Part shown: one piece after another, positions 1 to 13,313 of the stretch
Layout of the letters: every line of letters starts with the position of its first letter
Numbering within the stretch: the first letter of the stretch is position 1
Assembly (NCBI RefSeq): GCF_000001735.4
Contig: NC_003075.7
Coordinates: forward strand, 1,427,001-1,491,000
DNA length: 64,000 bases
Source: Arabidopsis thaliana
Lineage: Eukaryota > Streptophyta > Magnoliopsida > Brassicales > Brassicaceae
Direction: 5' to 3'
The notes under the pieces: generated by a model
Seen by the model: the letters and a program-made list of their open reading frames with translations, nothing else
The model's database searches: none
Told to the model about the DNA's origin: nothing
Program-made: the position numbers and the translations under genes

Positions 1-744
1 AGTTGGGCTGAAGGGTCGAGAAACCATCTGGTTGCCAACGTCCAAAATCTTTCTGGAAGCAATATTGAAACCAATCAGTCTCATGATTATGATAATAATA
101 TATCTAATGGCGGACGCAAGACGGGATATCTCACTAAATCTTCGAAGCTGTTACCTCCGAGTAGAAGCAGATCCCCTGAGTCAATGGATAGAGGTCCATC
201 TTCTGGGATGGTAAAGATTTGTCTAATACTTCCATGTCTACATGTTCCTTTCTTGCCCTTTTATGGAAATATGACTTGTGTTTTGTGTGATATCTTCTTT
301 TAAAGGCAGGAATATATCACGGGGAGAGGAATCAAATGAAAATGCAGAGAGAGAAATTGCATTCGACTGATGAACCACCGGTGAGTTTGATGGTTAACTA
401 TCTTAAAAATATAGATATTGATGTATATTTTAACAAAGTTTAGAGGCTCTATCAAGTTCGTGTTCTGACCTTTAACGAATGTTAATAGGTTGCCAAACGA
501 GTGAAACATGGGTATATTCAGCAAGTATATGCACCAAAATCATCATCATACAGCGAGATTCTTGAACGAAAAAGCCAGATAAATCGGTTAGTAACCAACC
601 ATTGTGTAATGCATTTATTGTCCCAAAGAGATATCAAATCGGCTTATTGGATCATACTGTTATGTTTGTAGGTCTGGTGTGGAACTGCCTTCTAGTTTAA
701 GCGGGGACGATGAGACTGACGAATCTAGCTCGTCAATGGATTAA
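1..744 (+). CDS. 3' end of an unrecognised host gene (last four exons)
   Basis: Four exons join in one open frame: 1-210 (entered at codon phase 0), 306-380, 489-586 and 672-744, all with GT..AG introns, ending in TAA. The upstream part lies outside the window. The visible tail of about 151 residues is hydrophilic and rich in Ser, Asn, Arg and Glu, with a basic stretch around VAKRVKHG and an acidic Ser-rich end (DDETDESSSSMD). I see no catalytic motif or membrane segment. By position it should be the gene I remember as At4g03250, described as homeodomain-like, but no homeodomain lies in this part, so that is memory rather than evidence. The exon structure is well supported; the function is unknown. 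Confidence 0.75.
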
Positions 745-1199
745 GTAAAGAAAGGTACAAAGGAAGATTAGGAAATTCCGGTTTGTATAGATATATGATG
801 AAACCGGTTTAGGATGTGAAAATGTTGCATCGTGTAATTGGTAAAAGTTAGAGCTCTCTTCATTTTGGTAACTAAACGGTCCCCAAAGAGATACAGTGAG
901 CCAGTAATGAGCCTTTTTTTGTTTAAATTTGCTCCTAAACCGTTACCGGTTTGACCGAATTGAGTATGTAAATCCCAGTGATTACAAAATAACCAAAGTA
1001 AGGCCCATTTATTAATAAAGCTCAAATTAGGCCCAAAATATTATGATAGTCCGGTTTAGTCGTAAAAGGCGGTTCGGAAATGTGTGACTAGGAGATTTCG
1101 TCACATGAGAAAAAATCAGAGCCGTTGACTAGTTTTCGTAGAAAGTATGTGGTACAATTTTGATTCGGCCAAAAAAGGTTTTTTTCTTTTTCTTTTAGG
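745..1199. other. intergenic spacer and promoter of the LRR gene
   Basis: No coding signal. It holds the 3' UTR of the upstream gene. Several GGCCCA/GGCCCAAA-type motifs (around 1001 and 1031) are typical of promoters of housekeeping-like plant genes. The short minus-strand ORF here has no coding character. Confidence 0.5.
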
Positions 1200-2091
1200 G
1201 TTAGCGTTGCTTTGCCTCAAACTCAAATTTTGAAGATAATTTTTTTGGTTTCTCTGCTACTGATTTCGAATCTTTACGCTTAATCAATTATTCATCTGGA
1301 TTTTCAAATCCAATCCTTTTCCTCCCTGGTAAGAATCTCTCTTCTTCTTCTTCTTCTCTCTCACGACGATTCCACTGTTCTCCGATTCTGTGTTAGTTCC
1401 TGCGATATTTTCCATCACTTGTTCGTGTTTCGTTATTACGGGTTTGTGTTTTGTGAACTTGTTGACCTTTGTGTCTCCGTAATTTCGTCCAACGGTTGAT
1501 GTTTTTGATTGCTGATTAGATTTTTGTCGGTAGGTATTGAAAAAGATGATCTTTATGGATTTTGTTTTCTGTTTCTTCTTTCCTTTTTGTAATCTGACTT
1601 GCAAGCTTTTTGCTTTTTTTGTCGGTCGGTGTTAAAAATTGTTCCTTTTCTCTTGTTCAATTGTTTCCTCAGGTGACCAAGTAATTGGGGATTAACAAAG
1701 GGACTGGGGCTTTATTAAGCTCGAAACAATTGTTCTTCACTCTGGCCGCTTCTGCAAAGTCGTGTGCTTCTCGCACCTCTGCGCAGGTGTGGGGTGGCCT
1801 TGAAGTGGTGACTTCACTCTGTCTTCCAAGGATTTCTCTAGCTTCTATCATTTGGAGGCTCCGTCGTGTTTCTGAGGGTCTTACCCTTGATTACGGCTAA
1901 CATTTACTACGCCCACTATACCACCTCTTAAGCTTTTATAAGAACTTTTTATTCGTGCAAAAACTTAACTTGGATCTTAATTGTTTCTAGTTTAGTTGTG
2001 GTTGTAAAGTAAAGAACCGTTTTTTTGTGGTTTGGTTTTGCTTTTTTAGTTTCCGTTGGTGATGTAGTTCGATGTTATTAAGTTTGACACA
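1200..2091 (+). other. probable 5' leader of the LRR gene, with leader intron(s)
   Basis: A pyrimidine-rich leader ends in a good donor near 1329 (CTGG/GTAAG type) and a good acceptor lies near 1672 (TCCTCAG). A GC-richer stretch follows (about 1690-1900). An ORF of 71 codons runs through it, but it has no ATG and no recognisable domain. I read this block as 5' UTR exons and introns upstream of the ATG at 2092; the exact exons cannot be fixed without transcripts. Confidence 0.4.
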
Positions 2092-4431
2092 ATGGTCAGG
2101 TTTTCATGCTTCAACGCTCACATCCACCGCCATAGACCTAAGGTAACTTGAACCATCATTGCCTCTTGTGTCTTTAGAACGATAGTTTTACATTCTCTGT
2201 CCAAGACTCCTTTGTCCAATAAGAGAATGCTAATTTGTTTCTATGTTCTGGTGATGCAGAAATCTGTTGAAGGATTTTCAGAACGAGTGATCAAAGAAGA
2301 TGGGTCTAAATCAAAAGGATTGAGCTCAATTATATTTGGGAGAAACATTGCTTCTGTTAGTGAAAACAGCAAGCCAGCCGCTGTTGAGCGTGTCTGGAAA
2401 TCTGAGGAAATTAAGCCCAGTGGCATTCTTGAGCATGGTATTGGGACGCACCAGGTACTGCATCTCAAGAAAAGTCAATCTCATGGAAATGAACTATACT
2501 TGGATGGGCGGGATGCCACAGAGAATGGAACAGACGATGCATCAGATCGGATTACTTCTCCGAATTCTCTTGAACAACAGAGTGGTATTCACGAGGCAGG
2601 CAGCAGCAAGCGTGTAGATGAAAGTCCTAATCTGTATCAGCAAGGTCCTCGAGCTTCTGTTTCTGCTTACCAGGGTTCAAATCAAGCACTCTGTGGGTCT
2701 ATTTTCTCGGTTGGAGATCTTCATCATACTGATAAAGACAGCCGTCAACTCGATGATACCTCCTTATATGGTGAACAGATGGACAACTCAAACAGTCAAA
2801 CACCTCATGATTCACCTTTGATGGTGAGGTCGAATTCATTGCCTAATATTGCTGACTCTTCATCAGAGAAGTCTTCACCTTTCAAATATTCTTCTCACCA
2901 CTCTAGATCCTCTGATGACCTTCATGCCCTCGACACTCGCCAAACAGATAAATCTGTCCATGAGACTGATGAAGAGGTGAAGCAAGAGGAAGATCAAGAT
3001 CGGGACTATGATATGCATAATTCTGGAGATAACAACAAGGAAAATCTCGTGGAGGATGGATATGATGATTCATATGATTATTCTTCTTTGGCAAAAGATT
3101 GGATCGTACCACCAACAGATGAGCTTAAATTATCAAAGTTCCTTGAAGGAGAAACAACAAACCAGCAAGCAGAATTTTCGGGAAAGGATTCTAAATTCAA
3201 GCGTATCGAAGATTGGGTCAATGACCTTCAGCATGTAAACTTGTCTGAGGAAGCTGATGAAATAACAGGGTACGATGATGAGTTGCCAAGAGAACCCGTC
3301 GTGTTGAATGAGCAAGCAACATCTTCTGCTAAAGTAGATGCCATCAAGTTAACTCCTGGAATGGAAGCTGCGAAAAAGTATATATCCTCTCTAAGTGCTT
3401 CTGCAACCACAGCCCAGCTGGTTAGTCATGGTCTGGTTGTGATACCATTCCTCAGTGCATTTGTTGGTCTGAGAGTTCTCAATCTCTCAGGAAATGCTAT
3501 AGGTAGCTAAATTTTCCCTTCTTGCTAATCTTCTTCACATACTGATTGTTTTTGTTTCTTCTATTTAACTGGCCTTATTACATCTTTCAGTTAGAATAAC
3601 CGCTGGTGCTCTTCCTCGAGGTTTACATGCATTGAATTTGTCGAAGAACAGTATCTCGGTGATTGAGGGCCTACGTGAACTCACTCGGCTTCGAGTATTA
3701 GATTTGAGTTACAACCGAATACTGAGACTTGGTCATGGTATGGCCCGACCTTTGCTCATCGACATTTCCTAGTTATCTGCTTTTATATGAAAACCATGTT
3801 TGATGTATTTCCCTTTTTCTTATTTCTTGTTGACTTAGGTCTGGCTTCGTGCTCCTCTCTGAAAGAACTATACCTAGCTGGGAACAAAATCAGCGAAATC
3901 GAGGGTCTTCATCGACTTTTGAAATTGACGGTCCTGGATTTACGCTTCAATAAGTTTTCAACCACCAAATGTCTTGGCCAGCTCGCTGCAAATTACAGTT
4001 CTCTTCAGGCTATAAGCTTGGAAGGTAACCCTGCACAGAAGAATGTTGGTGATGAACAACTGAGAAAGTACCTTTTGGGACTTCTGCCAAATTTGGTATA
4101 CTATAATAGACAAGGCACTAAAGATGCTCGGCTCGGGACAAGCACACATCAGTTGGACCGAGGCCTTAGATCAGAGCTCAAAAACAGTAGCCGGAAGAGT
4201 AGCCATGGTGCATCCAGTTCTCACAAACCTGGATCCTCCACAGCTCGTAAAGCACCAGCATTGCAGAAACGGTCCAAGGAGAGACGCAGCCGTCTTCCAC
4301 CTGTGGGACACAAACTATCTCCAGCTGCTTACGAGAATTATCACGTTGCTACTGGTGATAGATTGTCTAGTCTGAGAACTGAGCTCTCCATGCGAAGAAG
4401 TCGAAGTGAAGGAACTCTCGGACCTATCTGA
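2092..4431 (+). CDS. leucine-rich repeat protein, SDS22/outer-arm dynein light chain 1-like
   Basis: Exons 2092-2142, 2260-3502, 3591-3737 and 3839-4431 join in phase to a 677-aa protein starting MVRFSCFNAH. The first ~400 residues are a hydrophilic Ser/Asp/Glu-rich region with no known fold (an acidic Asp/Tyr patch lies near residue 295). The C-terminal third carries four or five SDS22-type repeats: LRVLNLSGNAIG, LHALNLSKNSIS, LRVLDLSYNRIL, LKELYLAGNKIS and LTVLDLRFNKFS. A typical LRR cap follows (LPNLVYYNR). The tail is basic and Ser-rich. This is the architecture of plant proteins annotated as outer arm dynein light chain 1-like. Plants such as this lack axonemal dynein, so a scaffold or phosphatase/microtubule-associated role is more likely; that is inference. 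No signal peptide or membrane segment is seen. Confidence 0.9.
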
Positions 4432-5374
4432 TCTCTCTCTCTCCCTCTTTCATTGCCTGCGATTTCCTTAGCGAGGTAACGATGAAGATGTGATAGATAC
4501 ACACTTTCTTCCCTTTATTCATCTTCTTCATCTTTGTGTTTTGTTGTTGTGCATTACATACATCAGAAGCTTTGATTCTTATAGCTTCTCAATAATGTCT
4601 GAAATTGGAAACCATGGTATACATTCTTTTCAGCACAGTCTGAGTCTTGCAATTGTTTTCATTAAGTAATGGGCTTGAATGGATCTTGTATATCACAATC
4701 TTGGGCCGTTATGATGCTAGTGGGCCTAATATGGGTTAGTGCAAGGGATTCATTTACAGTAAGAACAAAAGCAATTGAATGATTTAAAGACTGTGTAAAG
4801 TGGTCCAAAGAGTATCATATTGCCTGCCTGCAACAGAGATTCTGGCAACTGGATCCATATAAGTCGGATAACGAAGTCTCATAAGACAAAATCTTATTCC
4901 TGAAAATTGAATTCATTGTTATCTCGTGACCACATTTGTTCATTAATAAATAACATAACCATAGGGTTATATACACTACACAAGAACAATATTTATTGAT
5001 TATTCCCCCCAAGTGAAACAACTTAACTCCACAAGCCAAAACTGTAAATACAGAACATGATTGATAGGTAGATAGATAGATAAATACTACAGACTGGTAA
5101 TTTGTTTTTCTTTTGAATTTTTTGAGTTTTGTGTTGTGGTCCAAAGGAACAAGCAACGGAACAGAACCCGAGACTTTGTCTTTGATCATTCATCACTCTC
5201 TTGTCTTCCAGGAAGAGAGAAATGGTTTATTTTTGAAGCAGAAGAAGATGGATGGAGATAAGGGGAAAGGAAGCAAGTGTCATTTTCATAAGGGGACCAG
5301 AAGTGGTTTTTGAAGTAGCTAAGTGATTGATTTCATCTGACGATTATGTTTGACCATTAACCACCTTTTTCAGC
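4432..5374. other. convergent intergenic region
   Basis: This lies between the 3' end of the LRR gene (+) and the 3' end of CYCD6;1 (-), so it is mostly 3' UTR and spacer. It contains a short GATA/TAGA repeat near 5065-5085. No convincing ORF or RNA gene is seen. Confidence 0.5.
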
Positions 5375-6691
5375 TTAGTAACGACGAGTACTAGTTTTCC
5401 TCCTCTTAGGTGAAGAAGAAGCTGTGATTGTGATGCTCTTATCGCTTTCACAACTCGAGAATTGCTGATCAAGCACATTTACTGCTGTTTCAGTGCTTCC
5501 TTCGTTTTCTCCAACTATAATATCTCTCTCTTGTATTGCTTTGTAACACTCCATTAACTCATCCTGCAACCACGGTTTAATGCTCGCTTAGTACCGCGAT
5601 GAAAAAAAAGCTCGATTTGAGATGGTTTACTTGTTCAAGACTTCTTTACCTTATTTACATATGTGCATTGGTTGATTCTGTTACTGAAACATGGAAACTG
5701 TAGAGGACAGAGCTCGAAAGAAGCAAAGAGAAGTGCCGCGCCTGCAATCACCGATGGTTTAAACTCGAGGAAACTGATATCTGCAGCGTTTTCAAACAGA
5801 TTTTAGCATATTGTGATTATGTGATTGAAGAAAAGCAATTCTGTATTTACCATGTTGAAGACTGAAAGTAAGATCACTGGTTTGAGATTTGAGGGAATGT
5901 TTTAGTAGTAAAGGATCTTCTTCTTTGAGCTCAAAGAGACTAATGAAAAAGGCCAAAAAGGAGAAAGGAGTAACAGAGCGCATCCTCCATTTAAGAGCTC
6001 CTAGAATCACATTCTCCATTCTCTCTATCATCTGAGCATCAAAAAACTCACCTTCCACCTGAAAAAAATCCAATGTTCAGACACTTATCAACACTTTAAA
6101 ACACATTCACATTATAAAGATTCATGAGTTTTAAGTTACCGGAAGATCAGAAACAGACATGTCTGGTTTCCTCATTTTTGCAGACAAAGAGACACAAGAG
6201 AGAGATATGAGCTTAAGAATCCAGGGCTTTGACTGCTGTTGACAAAACAATTTAGTCAAAACTCAGATGAAACAAAGGACAGATTCTGTCGGAAGATTCT
6301 GTTTTTACCGGCATATCTTCGCTAGACAAGAACCTGTCTAGATAATTCACAGCAAGATACGTCAGAGATGGGTCGTCGAATTTTCTTGAATACTGCGATT
6401 GTTCAGTTACAAATTAAAATAAAGTTAAGTCTTTCGATAACGATTCAGTATTCAGAACTAAACCCAGAAAATAATTTTGGTTAAAAAGACCTGAGTGATT
6501 GAAGAAATGGCTTGGTTTCGATTAGAGAGAAGAAAAGCAGAGGACTTGAGGCTATGGAAGTAATGAGAAGAAGGCATGTGTTGAAACTCGACGAGGAAGA
6601 GAGAGTGTGGTAAAGTTTCATAGTCTGTGTCGTCGTTGAAGTTATTGTGGAGTGAAGAATGTGAGAGAGGATGTTCAAGATGAAACTCCAT
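5375..6691 (-). CDS. CYCD6;1: D-type cyclin CYCD6;1
   Basis: Six minus-strand exons (6491-6691, 6309-6392, 6140-6235, 5851-6058, 5650-5780, 5375-5563) join in phase to 302 aa. The N-terminal cyclin box runs from about residue 45 to 150 (SNRNQAISSI, LTYLAVNYLDRFLSS, WILKLISLSCVSLSAKM) and is followed by the C-terminal cyclin fold (ALKWRMRSVTPFSFL, KPSVIAGAALLFASFEL). The tail is Ser/basic (SSSPKRRK). The LxCxE retinoblastoma-binding motif usual near the N terminus of D cyclins is absent, a known trait of this member. The family activates CDKA/CDKB at G1-S. This member drives the asymmetric formative division of root ground tissue under SHORT-ROOT/SCARECROW. Exon 3 has a CAGCAG acceptor, so a one-Gln splice variant is possible. 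Confidence 0.95.
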
Positions 6692-8463
6692 TGATTGATG
6701 ATAGACTCTTCTTAAGCTTCCTTCTTTCTTGAATTGGTGTTAGAAGATGAAGAAGAAGAGAGAGGGACAGAGAGACATTAAAAGAGAGAAGTTGTCTTTA
6801 TTGTGAGATAGAGAGAGATGGTTTTCGGTCTTTTGAGAGATTTTCCACATTTATTTATTACTACCACTTTGGTTATTTTTTTATTCGATTTTTTCTCATT
6901 GATAGTAAGAATTAAGATTTTATCAAAGATAATCAAATCTTTTTCAAGAGATTCTTCTTTTGCAATATTAGAAGGAAAAAAAATCCAATATTCTCTCTTA
7001 AATTCTCTATAATCCTCTGTTTTTAATTAAGTGTAGTTCAATAATTTTTTATTTTTTTCAATATAAATGTTGTTTTCACTTTTCTATGCAAACATTAAAT
7101 GTATTTAATAGTTTTTAACCAATTATATTTTGCATCATATTTTTTTATTGGTTGGATTAGTTGTAATTAATGGTGTTTTTATAAGAAATAGATAAATTAA
7201 ATGAGATTTGTATGTTTTCTTAATTTGTATGCAAAAACCTTAAACTACAAATATTCATAAACAGAGCCGTTTGTATTAAAAATTTATAACCGTAAATTAT
7301 TACTTAGTTGTTTAAAAAATATGTAATACACTAATACGTGTAATGTTTTTATTAGATTTTATTACAAATTAAGTCAATAATTCAATAAATAAATAAAATT
7401 GCATTTTAGTATTAATATCAAGTACCAAACAATTAAAAAATCATATTGAAAAAAAAACCAGCATAATATATATAGATATTACATTTTGTTTGAGTTTTAG
7501 ATCATGTAAATTTAGTATCATGCTAAAAAAAAGTTCTTCTATGAATTTTGTGTGTGTTAAAGTTCTTTCATGAATTTGGTAAGACCCAACTTTAAAATAT
7601 ACTAAGGCTGGGGAGATTAAATATGATAATAACATATACTATCGTTAAACCATTTTATTTACCACATAAAGTTGTCATTTACTCATAAATAGAGCTGATG
7701 TAATGTACAGTTTTATGTATCAAAAGATTCGTCACTTTGGAATCTCGTCCAAACAGTTACAAACATTGATTAACTTTAGAAATCTTTTTAAGTCTTTGTT
7801 TTGTTTTTAATCATCATTGTATCACACATTTTAAATTACTAATTAGGTTGTGACAGCTTGGTTTTCCTTGTCCTTAAGTCTTTGTACTTACCTTTTGTTA
7901 GGTTTTGAAATTCCCAACATATATATTCAGATTATTTTTTTTAAGTCAATAAAGAAAAATTGAGAAGTCAATGAACAAACTGCCATGTGAAAACGCCATT
8001 TGAACAAACTTTTTGTTTTTATTTTTTTACTTTGATCTTTTACTGCCAAAGCCTGACTGGTCTATTTTTAGACGGAAAAGAAAACATTAATTTTATGTAG
8101 AAAATGTGAAATGCAAAGGCCTTTGAAACTCTAGATATGAACGAAATGAAAGAAAACATTGACTGACCTAACAAACATAAGAATTTATATGCTTGTAACG
8201 TAAGAAAAAACAGCTTATTAGTTTTTGGGGGTATTAGTATTTGTCCAAAAAAAATGTTTTGGGAGTATTAGCTAATAAACAACAGAAAAGTGTTGATAAT
8301 AATATAGTTTCTTGTTTTTTAAACAATATAATAGTAATATGTTTCATAGAGAAAGAGTGACAATTTTTTGTTTCTTTTTAACAAATGCCAGATTTTGAAC
8401 CACTTTAAAGAATAAAAAAATATTAGATATTTATTGCAAAAGAAGTAATTGAATCAAAAAACT

Positions 8464-8705
8464 TTTAAATAGTGGAAATATATACCCTAAATTGGAAATA
8501 AAAACCCCAAATATAATACTACAAACTAATTTTAAAATGAAAAATCTCTTTTAAATGGTGAAAATATATACCCTAAATTGGAAATAGGAAACCCAAATAT
8601 AATACCATAAACTAATATTAAAAGGAATCAAAATTTTTTTTAAATAGTTAAAATATATACCCTAAATTGGAAATAGAGAACCCAAATATAATATTTTAAA
8701 TTTAT
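8464..8705. repeat. three-copy tandem repeat, period about 86-89 bp
   Basis: The block with TTTTAAATRGT, then TATATACCCTAAATTGGAAA, then CCCAAATATAATA occurs three times. The CCCTAAATTGG core begins at 8485, 8571 and 8660, a period of 86 and 89 bp. Copies are diverged but co-linear. Just after it (8740-8880) comes low-complexity sequence with GTGCTATTT-like words that also appear around 8220-8275. This suggests remnants of a dispersed repeat. Confidence 0.7.
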
Positions 8706-11700
8706 TTCTAACTTATTTTGGTTGAATAGATTTTATATAAAATTGTGGTATTATTATTGTCCATAAAATTGTGGTATTATTATTTGAGTGCTATTTATGT
8801 CTAAAAAACCTTTTAATGCTATTTTTATCCAAAAAACTTAAAAGTGTGCTATTTGTAGGAATTTCTCATTATAAAATGGGTACTAGTGAAGATTGAACAA
8901 ATATATCACCTAAATTCTCAAACCAACCTACTTTGTTTGAACTTTAAAATGATACTTCTTTTGCTCTGTTTTTATTTTCTTACTTTCTTCCATAGATACA
9001 TTACTACTTTGGCTTTAAATGGATACTAAAAAAGCGACTAAACTATAAGCGAATTACTCTATTAAATTTTTGAAAGCAGACAACAATTTACTGCAAACTA
9101 ATTTTGTTTTAATGTAAAAGCAATATGAAGTAGATCCGTATCAACTTAATTTCGTATTTTTTGATACGCACTTCTAATGACTATAATTTATGAATGATAA
9201 CAAACGGATTTGTCTGCTCTACCCGCTCCAACAGTCAAACCATTTGTATGTTATTTTCTTACTTCATTGTTTCATATATAGGTGATTGTCTATTTTGTTA
9301 TACTAATGGTTCGATAAGATTAGGCTACCAACAAAAAAAACAATTAACAATATAACAGCGAAATATAATTTTAGCTAGTTCCCTGCTAAAATGTACTTTG
9401 TTTCTGCACTTGCAGAGTGTGTGGAATAGAGTGAGATATACACGACCAAATAATGAAATTACGTTACAAATGTTCAATTGCATGACTGCGTAATGTATTT
9501 TATCCAATTATTATATGTGATGCTAATTATACTACATTTCAAGTAAGACGTGTCAATAATAAGTTGATTATCATTGGAAACCTTTATATAGATTAAAGAT
9601 ATTTGCATTGACCGGTCATCTTATAGCCACAAGGATTCATCATGATCAACGCATATAATAATACAAGAAGAATTTGAATTAACAAAACCTTAATGATATA
9701 TGTATGTTGCTCGATTCTAATCACTCTATATATAATTACCAAATGTATAAGGAAGACAGGTCATTTGTTTATTGTTACTATATGGAAAAATGAATCCGAT
9801 GAGTTTCGTAATTTCCCGTGGAATCCAAAGCTTCGACATATGCAAATAGTAAAAGTTAAATGTTGATAACGGAGATTGCAAGTAATTGATAATTAAATGT
9901 AAATATTTGACTAATGGAGAGGGAGTTGCTAAATTCAAGATTGTTAGTTTACCTTCTGTCGTTAACAACTTTGATTATATCAATTATACACATAAATCTC
10001 GTATGACTCAAGTGTGTATATAAACTATATATAAAGCATGGGAGGTGCTTTTTTCTTTATATTACCAATTTGATAATATGAAAAAACAAAAGATAAAAAG
10101 GGATCAGGAGCAGACGAATATTAGAAGAAGCAAGCCTCAGTGACTTTATGAGCTCACTTCTTTGCCTTGGGGTGCCTTGCTTCACCATTGCGCCATCTTT
10201 TTATATTTGATTATGGTATTGACGTATTGTTTGTACGTACTATTAGTTACTCATCATTATATATGTGTTATAATATCCTAGGTCAAATATATTTGCAAAT
10301 ACACTAATTCATTATAAATTCCAATGGATTAATTATAATCGGGATTTTATAAACACCTTGACGTGATCCAACATATGTCTATTCTCTCTCTTGCTGCATT
10401 AAGATTATTGAAACACATGCGGACCAAATTAAAAGTATTATAGAATAAATACTATGAATACAAGGCATATATACTAATCAAACATGCAGAACCATGATAG
10501 TGTAGCAGAAATAAGACTTTAATGCAGTATTTACTTATCGAAATTATATGGACCATAAAAAGTGTCAATGTGTGAATAAAATCCAGTTAAGACTCTAAAA
10601 TCTAAATTATGATTTTAAATAACGAATTTTCAAGGTTTTGAATATGATGCATTAATTGTTGCAAAAAGAGGACAAGAAAGATAGGATGCATTGGATGGAG
10701 GGAAAGCCTGAAAGCACTCCGCAATTAAATTTATTTTCATTTCTTTAAAGTTTTAGTTATGTTTTTTTTTTTTTTTTTTTATCTTTATAAACATTACTGT
10801 ATCCTTCTTTCGTAAAAAAAATCTATTTAAAAAAGAACATTCGCATGTTATGCTTTTTAGCCATTACCAAAATAGAGCCGACCAGAAAAGTATTATAAGT
10901 TTATAACACAATATACAGAGTATTTATAAATCATTTTCGTTGGTATAAAATGTATTTTCAACAATTTTGCTTTACAAATTGATATTCTGCTTGTTTGTTT
11001 TATATCAATCATATTGATCATTTTAAAAACACTAGTCAGTACTCAGTAGTCATGTATATTTTTGTATGTATTAAACCCATGCACTAGATCAGTAGTAGAT
11101 TTTTTTATTTTTTTTTCACACCAATCATAGTTAGTTTTAGGGTGAATCTGCTGTATAACCAAAATCCAATCTAAAATTAATAATATAACATCATATTCAA
11201 AAATATTAAAAAATTAACAAATTAGAGTAGTGAAAAGACAAAATTATTCAACGGTGAAAGATACGCGCTAAAGAGGACGTGATGAGATATGTGGAAGAAG
11301 AGAGAGAATAATCTAATGTTATAAAAATTAATATTACCCCAAATGATTTTAATTGTTGAATTAGTGATATAAAAATAACTGATTAAATTTTGCAATAGGT
11401 TTATAAAAACATAGATTTTTTTTTGAGTATAACATGATTAAAAATTTTAAAATCTAATATAAATTATTTAAAATAGTGGATAATGTTTGTATAAAACAGA
11501 CAAATAAAATAGTATAGAATAAAACTAAATAGTATAGAACAAAACGTAGACAATCCAAATAACCGAATTAAACCGCTTTGATCAAAAAACACTATACCCT
11601 AAGATACAACATTGACAACCCAAATAACCAAGGTAAACCGTAGCGGTGACGTTGACGATGGTAAGATTCTGACAATTTTTTTTACCCATTCGTTAATCAA

Positions 11701-12162
11701 TAGTTTAAATAGACAAACAAATCGAAATCGAATGAATTGGTTTGTTTGTTTGTAGGATAAGTTAATAGAATTACATAAACATTTTCTGGGCAAATCAAAG
11801 AAATTGGAATCTTTAATAGACTAAACATTGATGTCAAGGATATGAGTGATTGTCCGTTGGAGATTCTATTGCCTTGGTGATGCAAACGGATTTAGGAGAG
11901 AGAGAGAAAGAGAGAGAGAGGAATTGTGACAGTTCGATTGTGAACAGTGAGGGGAAGAAGAAAAGTGGAGAAAAAATATCGAGAAAGAGAGGGGGAGAGA
12001 GAAAATGAGAGGAGAGGCAAAGGGGCAAAATTGAAAATAGTATATCAAATATAGAATATATCATCCATCTTTTTTGTTGATGTGATTTTCTTAATTATAA
12101 TATTTTTGTGCGTTAGTTCTGCAAATTCTCCTTAGTTTTAGGCAAGTTTGCAACACTTAAAC

Positions 12163-12422
12163 TCTAATACCATCTCCATTGGAGTTTTTTATAAGAGTTT
12201 CTCACAATAAAAAAAAAAAATAATGAAAATGACGGAAATAAAGTGTAGAAAGTTAATTCTGAGATACTCTTTACAACCCATCATGACATTTCTCTTCTCA
12301 CTATTGGTTCAAATTTTTAACAATTTTTTTTTTTAAATCAAATAATTAAATTATAATATAATATTATTATTTTTTGTCTAAAAAACTTTGTGGGTTTCTC
12401 ATAGATGGAGATGCCGTAAAAC
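12163..12422. mobile_element. possible MITE (about 260 bp)
   Basis: The left edge (ACCATCTCCATTGGAG) and the right edge (GATGGAGATGCCGT) are imperfect inverted copies of the CATCTCCA-type terminus that also bounds the larger element at 20717-22845. The interior is AT-rich and non-coding. I could not find a clean target-site duplication, so the boundaries are approximate and the superfamily is undecided. Confidence 0.35.
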
Positions 12423-13313
12423 ATATGAGAAAACAAAAGATAACCTCTGACAAAAAAAAAATTGAAAACAGAAGATAATGTTATCAAGATGCATTATTAT
12501 ATTGGACCTAAAACGAGATTATCAAACAAAATAGATTGGTGCATAAAGCTTGTGCATGTTAATAATAGGCTACAATCTTAAATTCTTATAAGGAATATAA
12601 CTTTTTAAAATATGATTTTTGGTAAAAACTTTAATTTAATATTTTTCTTTGGAAAATAACATTGGGCTATTAAATTTAATAGTGGTGAAAGATTCAATGC
12701 AAGAATGGCACCGGATATGAGGAGATTTTCATATTTACGTGCCTAATTAATAATGTGAAACTGATTAGCCAATTAAGAAATAAAATTTGTATTGGGGATT
12801 TTTTTTTTGTTTAAATAATTAAGAATAAACAAAAAGAGAGAAAGCAAAGAGACACACATGCAAGCACGTGATGAGTGCATGTCTCGCAGAGTCTCACGCC
12901 ATGCACATTTCATCATATCAACTTCGTTGACTCCTTCTCAGTATGTCTTTACCTTTTTCCTCTTATCAATTCAAATTATTCAATACATGTTGATGTTTTA
13001 ATTTAAATGGGCTATAATGAAGTTTATCAGCCCAATAAGGCCCACTTATAGATTGGTTTATTTTTTAAAATTTACAATTGTTATATTGGCCCGTTTTAAG
13101 CCCATTAAGAATCACATCATCAAGAAATCCAAAATCTGAAAAGTATGTGGCTATGTGGAAGCAGAGGCTGGCGCGTGCCTTATCTGCTTCTCTCTCTCCA
13201 GTGGTCTCAAATCTCTCTGTGTGATCCCACTTGTCATCCTCCTCCACAACATAAAGCTTGAGACCATAACCCTTTAGCGTTTTCGGCTAAAGCTTTCGCT
13301 GACTACTACAACA

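Larger units (their letters stand above)
6692..13313. other. 6.6-kb AT-rich intergenic region
   Basis: No protein gene can be supported in either strand. ORFs here are short and of AT-rich, low-complexity composition. The left end must contain the CYCD6;1 promoter and the right end the PETC promoter (CT-rich leader from about 13180). Contents noted separately: a three-copy tandem repeat at 8464-8705 and a possible MITE at 12163-12422. Also visible are a T20 run near 10761-10780, a purine (GA) tract at about 11890-12010, and an imperfect palindrome around a CACGTG G-box at 12856-12884 (ACATGCA..TGCATGT). Confidence 0.6.

Noticed and set aside
1669-1900. Overlapping ORFs of 60 and 71 codons on both strands in the LRR gene leader
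   Set aside because: The plus-strand ORF has no ATG, neither shows a domain, and the block fits a 5' UTR exon.
10761-10780. T20 run as a possible LINE or retrogene tail
   Set aside because: No adjacent coding remnant or flanking target duplication was found.
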